From Lachnospiraceae bacterium (GTDB lineage Bacteria > Bacillota > Clostridia > Lachnospirales > Lachnospiraceae), in contig CAJTHM010000024.1 of NCBI GenBank assembly GCA_910576125.1, positions 19,941 to 83,940 of the forward strand: 64,000 bases of DNA, read 5' to 3'. The notes under the pieces are model-generated. The model was not told the origin of the DNA. It saw only the letters and a list, made by a program, of their open reading frames with translations, and searched no databases. Each line of letters starts with the position of its first letter. Within the stretch, counting starts at the first letter, position 1. The position numbers and the translations under genes were made by a program. Shown here piece by piece: positions 1 to 6,690 of this stretch.

Positions 1-219
1 CCGACTTATTGGAAGGGGCATAACATCATCCAGTTCGCCGGGTTTAAGAACCATGTGGGGTTGTATCCGGGGCCGGAGGCTGTCCGGGAATTTGCTGAAC
101 GGCTGAAAGACTATAAGACCAGCAAGGGGACCATACAGCTTCCGTACAGCAGGGCGGTTCCGGCAGGATTGATTTCCGATATTGCAGGATGGTGTTATGA
201 GACAGGGAACCATCCGTAA
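1..219 (+). CDS. DUF1801 (YdhG-type) protein, 3' part only
   Basis: The reading frame is open from the first base of the window and ends in TAA at 217-219, giving the last 72 residues. The stretch with HVGLYPGPEAV, then LKDYKTSKGTIQLPYS and a final LISDIAGWCYE follows the C-terminal pattern of DUF1801 proteins (frataxin-fold, YdhG/YyaQ-type; biochemical role not firmly established). The start lies outside the window, so intactness cannot be judged. It is followed after 28 bases by a truncated DUF5655 gene on the same strand; small proteins of these two families are plausible operon partners. Confidence 0.72.
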   Translation, partial: PTYWKGHNIIQFAGFKNHVGLYPGPEAVREFAERLKDYKTSKGTIQLPYSRAVPAGLISDIAGWCYETGNHP

Positions 220-247
220 AATAAGGAATATTCGAAAGGCGCAGGGA

Positions 248-412
248 ATGGACCAGGATGTATTATATTTTTTTGACAGGAAGCCGGAAGCGCTGCCGCT
301 GTATGAGGCTTTTGAAGAAAAAGTCTTGTCCGGGGTGGACGGCGTGAAAGTAAAGGTACAGAAAACGCAGATTGCTTTTTCCAACAGACATAATTTTGCT
401 TATCCTTTGGCA
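248..412 (+). pseudogene. DUF5655 gene, N-terminal fragment
   Basis: From ATG 248, residues LYFFDRKPEALPLYEAFEEK followed by VKVQKTQIAFSNRH match what is expected of the N-terminal half of DUF5655 proteins (short proteins of unknown function, normally more than 100 residues). Similarity stops near 400-412, where the DNA switches to the antisense of a HAD phosphatase fragment; the frame closes at 421. The gene is therefore 3'-truncated by a rearrangement breakpoint. A start at TTG 182 would add 22 residues without family support, so ATG 248 is preferred. Confidence 0.6.
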
Positions 413-901
413 ACCGCATAACTGCTTTACCCTCTGAATTGCTGATGCCTTTGTTGCATTCCCCGGACATAGTTCTAACCAGTATTCCGGTCTGTATTTG
501 TCTTGTTGAAAAATACAATTAATTCCCTCTATATTTTTTACACGTTCATAAAGGGGGTGTAATTCATTTTTTGGAGCAATAAATGTAAAGTAGCAGGTTT
601 CCCCTTCATACAATTTATCTTCTGTATCAACCATATGGATACGCCTGTCCGCAGAATGGTTTTGCAGATAAGCCTGAAAACCCTCATTCGTTCTTCCTGC
701 CAGGCATAATCTTACTTCATTCGGGCCAAAATAACAGTTCATCCTTTCCGCAATCAAAATATCCATACAATGCTGATGTGGAATTCCGCCGCTATTGCAG
801 TTAAAAATGATTTCTTCTGTCTTACGCATTTTCCAATCATAATAGAGCATAAAAAGTTCTCCAGATTTCCATCGAAACCGGTTGACATAGATTTTTTGCA
901 C
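401..901 (-). pseudogene. HAD-family (Cof-type) phosphatase remnant
   Basis: The minus-strand frame carries EGETCYFTFIAPKNELHPLY, then IFQQDKYRPEYWLELCPGNA and TKASAIQRVKQLCGC. This matches the cap and C-terminal portion of Cof-like HAD hydrolases, where a conserved lysine precedes the FGDxxND motif. The frame loses similarity exactly where FGDG should follow (near 401), and no DxDGT motif is present at the N-terminus, so both catalytic ends are missing. The 3' breakpoint coincides with the end of the DUF5655 fragment read on the other strand, so the 212-residue ORF at 263-901 is a chimera of two dead genes. Confidence 0.6.
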
Positions 902-967
902 AGAATGAAACTATTATCCTGTATGAGATATCTAATATAACAGAAAGGCACGAAGGAGGTGAACAGA

Positions 968-1513
968 ATGCGTTTTTTCCCTGAAAAAAGAGACCGGACG
1001 AACAGAAAGCTGATAGAAGAGATAATCCTGAAAAAATATAATCAATACTACCGCCTGGCATACAGTTATGTACACAATGAGGCGGATGCCGGCGACATTG
1101 TGCAGAATGGCGCATACAAAGCATTGAGGAATGGACATACCCTGAAGTATCCTGAATATGCGGAGACCTGGGTATACAGAATCATGCTCAATGAATGTCT
1201 TCGCTATGTCAAACAGGCCAGGCTTCTCTCTTATGAAGCGATTCAGGAAGAAAATGGGATGGAGGCAGGCTATCAGGAAGATGATTACGTTAATATAGAT
1301 TTGCAGAGGGCCCTGGATACACTTCCTGATAAGGATAAGGCGATTGTCATATTAAAATATTTTGAGGACAAGACCTTGGAAGAAATAGCAGAGATACTTG
1401 GCGAAAATATCAATACAGTCAAGAGCAGACTATACCGCAGCATGAAAAAACTGAGAAGCGTTCTTTCGGACAGGCCGGGCAGCGATATGCAGAACCAGGA
1501 AGCAAGGAGGTGA
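968..1513 (+). CDS. ECF RNA polymerase sigma factor (SigV-like)
   Basis: A 181-residue sigma-70 family protein of the extracytoplasmic-function type. Region 2 lies around residues 25-60 (YSYVHNEADAGDIVQNG). Region 4 lies around 118-165 (DKAIVILKYFEDKTLEEIAE, then NTVKSRLYRSMKKLR, the helix-turn-helix). ATG 968 is chosen over GTG 959 because a strong AAGGAGGT at 953-960 sits 7 bases upstream. The gene is followed 4 bases later by an RsiV-type anti-sigma factor whose ribosome-binding site lies in this gene's end, so the pair is translationally linked. In SigV systems the sigma is held at the membrane and released on envelope stress such as lysozyme. A TGAAAC at 906-911 could be an ECF -35 box for autoregulation, but no convincing -10 was seen. 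Confidence 0.9.
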   Translation: MRFFPEKRDRTNRKLIEEIILKKYNQYYRLAYSYVHNEADAGDIVQNGAYKALRNGHTLKYPEYAETWVYRIMLNECLRYVKQARLLSYEAIQEENGMEAGYQEDDYVNIDLQRALDTLPDKDKAIVILKYFEDKTLEEIAEILGENINTVKSRLYRSMKKLRSVLSDRPGSDMQNQEARR

Positions 1514-1517
1514 CAGC

Positions 1518-2480
1518 ATGATTTATAATTTTTCTGAAATGAAAAAGCAGAATGAACAAATGGAAGAGGAACTTCAGGCATTGAAGCAAAATTACCAGAG
1601 CCCCCGGATGTCGGAAAGGCAGCTGGCTGGACTTCGGAAAAAGATGGAGGAAGCAAATATGGCAAACAGAAAAGACAGGAGCAAAAAACGAGTGGCAAAG
1701 CTTGCGGCAACGGCTGCCGTGCTTGCAGGAGCAGTCATGATCCTGCCCAATACATCAGCAGCCATAGCCCATGCAATGGAGCAGATACCGTTAATCGGGC
1801 AGCTCGTGGAGGTTGTCACTTTCCGGAATTATGAGTATGAAACAGACAGGAATATGGCGGATATAGAAGTACCGGAACTGAAGATACCAGAGATGAAGAT
1901 TGATGAACTGGCAGCGGATGCCGCGGTCAAGGAGAACCTGGAGCGTTCCACCGAAGAGATAAATGAGGAGATTCAGAAGATTACAGATGAGCTGGTGGAG
2001 AACTTTGAAGCCAATTTGGAATATGAGGAGGGCTATCAGGATGTCATCGTGAAGAGCGAAATCCTGGCGACCGGAGCGGACTATTTTACGCTGAAGCTGA
2101 TCTGCTATCAGGGAGCGGGCAGCGGGTATCAATGGAATTATTATTATACCATTGATTTGAATACGGGAGAGCGTCTGCAGCTGAAAGATATTTTTAAAGA
2201 GGGAGCGGATTATATTACGCCGATTAGCGAGAATATCAAAGAGCAGATGCAGGCGCAGATGGACGCGGATGAACAGGTATATTATTGGCTGAATGATGAA
2301 ATCGAAGAATGGAATTTTAAGGCCATCACCGAAGAAACCTCATTTTTTATAAATGAAAAGGGGAATGTGGTGATTGGCTTCGATGAGGGAGAAGTCGCTC
2401 CCATGTATATGGGGACGGTGGAGTTTGAGATTCCTGCGGAGGTGTTGCAGGATATACGGAAATATAAACCGATTATTTGA
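1518..2480 (+). CDS. rsiV: RsiV-like membrane anti-sigma factor (DUF3298)
   Basis: A 320-residue protein. The cytoplasmic N-terminus (1-55) is charged and would bind the sigma factor. One membrane segment lies at about 57-78 (LAATAAVLAGAVMILP). The extracellular C-terminal half ends in a DUF3298-type domain (about 190-315: YTIDLNTGERLQLKDIF, then NVVIGFDEGEVAP and FEIPAEVL). B. subtilis RsiV (285 residues) has the same layout; it binds lysozyme through DUF3298 and is then cut by signal peptidase and RasP, freeing SigV. The ATG lies 8 bases after an AAGGAGG that overlaps the sigma gene end, supporting co-expression. A strong hairpin follows at 2518-2564. Confidence 0.85.
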   Translation: MIYNFSEMKKQNEQMEEELQALKQNYQSPRMSERQLAGLRKKMEEANMANRKDRSKKRVAKLAATAAVLAGAVMILPNTSAAIAHAMEQIPLIGQLVEVVTFRNYEYETDRNMADIEVPELKIPEMKIDELAADAAVKENLERSTEEINEEIQKITDELVENFEANLEYEEGYQDVIVKSEILATGADYFTLKLICYQGAGSGYQWNYYYTIDLNTGERLQLKDIFKEGADYITPISENIKEQMQAQMDADEQVYYWLNDEIEEWNFKAITEETSFFINEKGNVVIGFDEGEVAPMYMGTVEFEIPAEVLQDIRKYKPII

Positions 2481-2517
2481 TGCAAAGGGCATGAACAGAA
2501 TATCGGGAAAACCGCTG

Positions 2518-2564
2518 AAAACAAGGGGTTCCGGCACATAGGGTGTTGCCGGAATCCCTTGTTT
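2518..2564 (+). terminator. Strong hairpin after rsiV, probable terminator
   Basis: The arms at 2518-2536 and 2547-2564 (cores AAGGGGTTCCGGCA and TGCCGGAATCCCTT) pair over about 18 bases with one G-U, around a 10-base loop. An A-rich 5' side and a short GTTT on the 3' side suit a possibly bidirectional terminator. The U tract is weak, hence moderate confidence. Confidence 0.6.
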
Positions 2565-2648
2565 GACTTTGGAGTCGTGCCAGGGCAGTATGGAAGCGGT
2601 GATTGCGAAAGGCCACAGTGGTCGCAAGTCTGACCCCTCTGTGGTTGG

Positions 2649-2760
2649 TTTGACACGAAGGTCATTGTGAACATATGCGGCAGCACCGTGGCGGATTATC
2701 TGGAAGTGGTGGAACGGCTGCGCTCTCGCTGATCAACACCATCACGGGCATGAGGATTAT
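2649..2760 (+). pseudogene. Dihydroorotate dehydrogenase (pyrD) remnant
   Basis: Two short pieces in different frames match separate parts of PyrD. FDTKVIVNICGSTVADYLEV occupies about 2649-2708 and continues to VERL. ALSLINTITGMRI occupies about 2721-2759. In intact PyrD about 40-70 residues, including the catalytic loop, lie between these motifs; here they are nearly adjacent and out of frame, so there is an internal deletion. Nothing upstream or downstream continues the family. This is a decayed relic without function. Confidence 0.6.
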
Positions 2761-2772
2761 GGGAACCGGACG

Positions 2773-2968
2773 GAGGAAACGGAGACTGAAAAACTGTATG
2801 AATTAAGGACGCTGATCGGCAGCCTTGACATAGACACCTATTTTGCAACGATGGGCGCATCGGACTGCATCAACGTGGAGGGGCATCTGCCGAAGGACAG
2901 GGGACGGATGGTCAGGTGGCTGGATGAGGTCATCGGCGCCGTGGATGAAAAGAAGCTGCGCAGATACC
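2773..2968 (+). pseudogene. Remnant, possibly C-terminal tail of a radical-SAM enzyme
   Basis: One frame encodes EKLYELRTLIGSLDIDTYFA, then GASDCINVEGHLPKDRGRM and WLDEVIGAVDEKKLRRY. The pattern recalls the tail of a clostridial radical-SAM protein family, but I recognise it only from memory, and the CxxxCxxC cluster motif is absent because the rest of the gene is missing. There is no start codon in a sensible place. The frame breaks at about 2968, where nudC similarity begins in another frame, implying another deletion junction. Confidence 0.35.
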
Positions 2969-3338
2969 TGCTTTTTCTCTTTCCGCGGAGAGTATGTGCT
3001 TTTGCGGGATATGGGGGAGGAGTGCAGGAGTCTCCCGTCCTTCCGGGATTTAAGGCATCCGGCAGGAGAAACGGAAAGCAGGGCGGTATTCCTGTTCCGG
3101 GCGGGCAAAGAGCCGGTTTACCTGCCGGAATGGGCTTTCTTTGCCGGGGCCACGGCCCTGCACTTAAGCCGCTGGTATGAAGGGAACAGGTATTGCGGCA
3201 GGTGCGGCGGGAGGATGGAAAGGAAGTCCGGGCAGAGGGCGCTTGCCTGCCCGGAATGCGGGAACACGGTATATCCCGGCATCGCCCCGGCGGTAATGGT
3301 GGCGGTCACGGATGGGAACAGGCTTGCTCTTGGGACAG
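2965..3338 (+). pseudogene. NADH pyrophosphatase (nudC) remnant, Nudix domain lost
   Basis: The translation FRGEYVLLRDMGEE, then the zinc ribbon YCGRCGGRMERKSGQRALAC with PECGNTVYPGIAPAVMVAV, matches the N-terminal and zinc-ribbon parts of NudC, which hydrolyses NAD(H) to NMN(H) and AMP. Four zinc-ligand cysteines are visible (CxxC, then CxxC). The family continues into a Nudix box, but here similarity stops right after TDGNRLALG at about 3338 and the frame ends at 3385 in AT-rich unrelated sequence. The very N-terminus is also replaced. It cannot encode a working enzyme. Confidence 0.7.
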
Positions 3339-3497
3339 ATTGCGGGCTGTTCTATATTTCCTTATTTTGCTGCCGATTGTTTTAGACTTTTGTATACAAT
3401 AATCTATAAAAATATGGAAATTTGCCGATAAAATTTGTAAAGACTTTGAAATACGAACGTATCTGCCGGTATGTTCGGCATTAAGAATGAAGCGTAG

Positions 3498-3800
3498 AGG
3501 GAGGTAAAGGATATACTTATAAGCAGGGACTTCAGTAACAGGTTCCAGCAGATATCGGGAATGCCCATAAACAGCAAGGGCGGTAAGGATATGATGAAAA
3601 GGGCAGGCATTGATACGAACAGCAAACAGCATCAGGCAGTAATGAAAAGTATGTCGGCGGCGTGTTCCGGTGTCGGGTACACAAATGTCCAGGCAATCAA
3701 AAACAGAATGAGCCGTTATGATAAGGATGGCGACTATATCAGTCCTGTTACGGGTTTGGCAGGTCTAAGGCATTCTGGCAAAACAGAGAGGGGTGATTGA
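3498..3800 (+). pseudogene. DUF3879 family protein, internal fragment
   Basis: The open frame after TAG 3495 gives LISRDFSNRFQQISGMPINS, then GGKDMMKRAGIDTNSKQHQA and GYTNVQAIKNRMSRYDKDGD. This matches the middle of DUF3879 proteins, which are common in Lachnospiraceae and of unknown function. Family members normally have more than 100 residues before this point and a long C-terminal extension; both are missing, and the frame stops at 3798-3800. The stop lies one base before the ATG of the next gene, so an intact version may once have been co-translated with it. Confidence 0.55.
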
Positions 3801-3801
3801 A

Positions 3802-4329
3802 ATGGATATAACAGGAATAGCAAAAAGCCATCAGGCAAACAGCACCGCAACAGGAAAGGCATCATCCGGGAGGGGATGGAAGCTGTCTGACTCCCTCCGG
3901 AAGAGGATAACGGAATACGCCAGAGAAGATGCGGCACAGAACGTCTATATGGGGAATAAGTTCCTCGCCCTGCGGAAAAGCGAGGTCGCCAAAGTGGCGC
4001 CGGACAGGGCGGCGCTGATGGGGAAGGTCAGTCAGGAAATGGCGGACATGAAAACGATACGGGAGGCTGACAGGCGGTGGCTGTGCCTCCTGTTCGGGGA
4101 GCCGTATGGGGCAAGGTTCCAATCAGATGGTATGGGCTCTGCCGTCCATGTGTATGACAGGAACGGCGACGAGGTACTGACCTACACGGCGGGCGTGGGC
4201 TGGCATGAGAAAGAATCGAAGGCGGAGACGCAGGTTCACGGGGCTTTGAAGGCTGCCTACTATGATGCGTTCCGGGCGGCAAGGCAGGATGCTGTGGAAG
4301 CGCAGGACGGCTTTGACGCGAGGGCGTGA
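3802..4329 (+). CDS. Conserved hypothetical protein next to DUF3879 remnant
   Basis: A 175-residue soluble protein with no signal peptide or membrane segment. The ATG at 3802 follows GAGAGGGGTGA with proper spacing; GTG 3793 is within that ribosome-binding site and is rejected. The C-terminal half contains VHVYDRNGDEVLTYTAGVGW and HEKESKAETQVHGALKAAYY. I know of no function. Similar proteins sit beside DUF3879-type genes in related genomes (from memory), which fits the one-base spacing to the DUF3879 fragment. No truncation is evident, so it may be the surviving member of a decayed pair. Confidence 0.6.
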   Translation: MDITGIAKSHQANSTATGKASSGRGWKLSDSLRKRITEYAREDAAQNVYMGNKFLALRKSEVAKVAPDRAALMGKVSQEMADMKTIREADRRWLCLLFGEPYGARFQSDGMGSAVHVYDRNGDEVLTYTAGVGWHEKESKAETQVHGALKAAYYDAFRAARQDAVEAQDGFDARA

Positions 4330-4390
4330 GATAACACGTAAAGATTAGCTGGTATTGTTCCGGCAGACCGGGGAACAGGGAGAGAAGATT

Positions 4391-4744
4391 ATGAAAAAGA
4401 TATGGGGTTTGGGAATTGTCATTTTGACAGCAGTTATATTTTGTGCCTGTGGCGGGCAAGAACTGGCGGACATAAGCACCGCAGAGGGTGACGGATATAT
4501 GGCAATCATATGGGAGGAAAGGACGTATGTGCCGTTCTGCGCAGTTTCCAAGAATGACTGTGGGACGCTGATCGGCTATGTCAATGGGGATACGGGCGAC
4601 AGGGTATGTGAATACAAGGATTATCCGTCAAATGAATGGATTGCAAATTACCTTACAGTGGATGGTGGCGCGCTCCTGTATAAAGAGGTAAATATCACTA
4701 ATATTCCAGATGGACTACAGTCAGAATATAAGTGGAATGATTAA
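4391..4744 (+). CDS. Small putative lipoprotein
   Basis: A 117-residue protein starting MKKIWGLGIVILTAVIFCAC. It has a short positive N-terminus, a hydrophobic core and a lipobox-like FCAC with the candidate lipidated cysteine at residue 20. The mature part (TYVPFCAVSKNDCGTLIGYV) is hydrophilic with two further cysteines and ends EYKWND. GGGAGAGAAG precedes the ATG. The function is unknown. It appears intact although flanked by gene remnants on both sides. Confidence 0.65.
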   Translation: MKKIWGLGIVILTAVIFCACGGQELADISTAEGDGYMAIIWEERTYVPFCAVSKNDCGTLIGYVNGDTGDRVCEYKDYPSNEWIANYLTVDGGALLYKEVNITNIPDGLQSEYKWND

Positions 4745-4823
4745 GAATTTATGAGGACACCAATGAGAAATAGAAGCAGTGCGGCATGAAGGGAGAGGCG
4801 TTTATTGGGAGATACCTATATGA

Positions 4824-4940
4824 CGGATTTTTGATATCGGCATAACGCGGTTCAGGATCATAGTAGAACCGAAATGCCCGCACTGCGGCGAAGTGGTACG
4901 AGTGTACTGGAAACCAAAGGAGAAGAAAAAATATACATAG
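4824..4940 (+). pseudogene. Short CxxC-bearing fragment
   Basis: An open frame without a start codon reads ITRFRIIVEPKCPHCGEVVR and then VYWKPKEKKKYT before TAG. The CPHC pair suggests half of a zinc-binding ribbon, but the rest is not found nearby. The remainder of 4745-5050 shows no gene I can support; it is best seen as scrambled remnant sequence between the lipoprotein and the ATC hydrolase relic. Confidence 0.3.
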
Positions 4941-5049
4941 ATAAAAAGAACGGCGGGAGGATGGAAATTCCATTGTGCACAAAGCTGAATAAGTACCGTG
5001 CGAGCTGGACCGCATTGCGTCGGGTCACGGATGGCCGGAGTAAGGCAAC

Positions 5050-5321
5050 GCCCTGTTCGACAGCCCTTTCAACTGGAACACGGAAGTAATCCTGGGCCGT
5101 GACGAGGACGAATATACAATCATCGCCGCTGCGGCCTGTGCGCCCTGGGAGGACAGGAGGGGCTGTCCCATCTGGTGCCGCATATGTGCATGCTGGATAT
5201 CCAGTCGGCGGAATGGACGAGCGGCGTACTGCACCGCACCAGCACGCTGGCTTCCGGCGGCGACTGCTGTGACTTCCATCTCTGTAAAAAGGGTTCCAAA
5301 TGGGACAGGGAGCGCCGCTGA
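5050..5321 (+). pseudogene. L-2-amino-thiazoline-4-carboxylate hydrolase remnant, frameshifted
   Basis: The downstream frame encodes RCGLCALGGQEGLSHLVPHM, then CMLDIQSAEWTSGVL and STLASGGDCCDFHLCKKGSK. The GGDCCDFH signature is typical of the ATC hydrolase family C-terminus. Just upstream, FNWNTEVILGRDEDEYTI is in a different frame, so a frameshift lies near 5125. The N-terminal two thirds of the gene (family about 200 residues) are absent. The stop is at 5319-5321, 7 bases before the convergent tannase-like remnant. Confidence 0.65.
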
Positions 5322-5328
5322 CGCCCCC

Positions 5329-6426
5329 TTATCTGCAGATGCCGTCAATCCATGCAAACAGCGCGTCTAAATCATAGTCGCCGCTGTGAGGCAATCCCCA
5401 TGGCAAACAGAAATCCACGTCATATCCTTTGTTTTCCAATAGCGTAGCCAGGATAACAGGTATGGCCAGTGAAGTATCCCTGTCAAATGCCCCATGGCGG
5501 ATGCGCCAGTGCTTTGCAGTGTCTGCTTCTCCGATATAGTTTATGGGATTCAGCAACCTGATAATCTGCGCATTGGCTAATTCGCCCCCGACCTCACTGT
5601 TTTCCTGTGCAAAAACGGTAAAGTGCTTTGCCCGGATTTCTTCTGTGCCAAATTCCTCATTTTCCGGACTGCTCAAATCCAGTGCGTCAAAAGACGGCAC
5701 AGGTTTCATGCGGGTAATGGTCTTCACAAAGCCGTCCCAATCCAATGCAGTCGCCTTGCCGTCCTCAATGGTCAGGCAGGGCTGCTCCTCGACTTCGCTT
5801 CCCTTCACGGCAAGCGTGCGCAGACGGTTGGCAGAATCATGAGTATCCAGCTCTTTTTGGGCCGATTTCAGGATATGGCTGCGTACATGCTCCCGGAAGC
5901 TGCCCTCACCATTTTCGTCTAATGTCAGAAGGTTTCCCGCACGGTCAGTCAAATGCAGGCCATTCAGATAGGCCGGAAAAAGCTTTTTCAGTTCTTTGGA
6001 CAAGGCTATCTGCTTTTCCGTGAGCTGCCCGGTCATCGTTGTCCTGCGGACTTTGCCATCCACTTTCGCGAAGGTGGGGATATTGTATTCATTGCATCCT
6101 GAAAACAGCCATTCATAAGCTGCGTCTGCATGTTCGAGATTGTGGATCGGACAATAGCAGCTGGCGGCAAAGATGTCATCCCTCTCATCAGCGGCGCCGA
6201 TTGCGGCAAGGTAAGGAACGTAATCAGGGCTGTTTCCGGTGGCCCCGGCCAGGGCGGACAAAGCGCCGCCCGCACTGGTGCCATTCGTGACGATCCGCTC
6301 CACATCACCGGGCACGATGCCCTTATTATGGCGCAAATACCGCACGACTGCTTTCATATCCACGATCAGGGCCGATCCGGCCGCTTTCCATGGGGCTTGG
6401 GATATCATTGAAAAGTGATTCCTTGT
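5329..6426 (-). pseudogene. Subtype B tannase-like alpha/beta hydrolase, 5'-truncated
   Basis: The frame contains the nucleophile elbow NGTSAGGALSALAGATGNS, ADERDDIFAASCYCPIHNL, an acid region RHGAFDRDTSLA and a histidine region GLPHSGDYDLDALFAWI. All three triad positions of the bacterial tannase (TanB/TanLp) type are therefore visible; that family releases gallate from galloyl esters. Similarity starts only at about 6426. The normal first 100 or so residues, with signal or oxyanion region, are replaced by unrelated sequence although the frame stays open to 6576. Most likely a deletion-truncated gene; an active short form is not excluded. Confidence 0.6.
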
Positions 6427-6564
6427 CTGGATGTTTTGGCCATGCTGTATACGGACTGGTTTCGGAGACGAGCTGATTCTGACATTCCCTGACGCCCCGG
6501 TTTTTTTACTGTAGTGATTACAATACCCGGGGTTCGGGCGCAGAACCATAGCCAACCGGAGCAG

Positions 6565-6690
6565 ATGGATTTTCACCGGGATGGGAACATGATGCTGCGG
6601 ATTCTGAAGATTGCGGTTCCAAACGAGATGAAAAATACCCTAAAACAGATTGAACGGAGCGTCAGGCTCCCGGAAAACGAGAGAATATGA
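6565..6690 (+). CDS. 41-codon ORF overlapping helicase start, unrecognised
   Basis: ATG 6565 has GGAG a few bases upstream. The frame runs MDFHRDGNMMLRILKIAVPN and ends in TGA overlapping the helicase ATG (ATGA at 6687-6690), an arrangement typical of translational coupling. The segment LRILKIAVPNEMKNTL weakly recalls the start of the second half of MATE transporters, so it could be a leftover of such a gene kept in frame with its neighbour. No function is claimed. Confidence 0.3.
   Translation: MDFHRDGNMMLRILKIAVPNEMKNTLKQIERSVRLPENERI

Noticed and set aside
2843..3385. Intact 180-residue gene
   Set aside because: Its first third is an out-of-frame reading of another remnant, and the Nudix domain is missing; it is a nudC relic.
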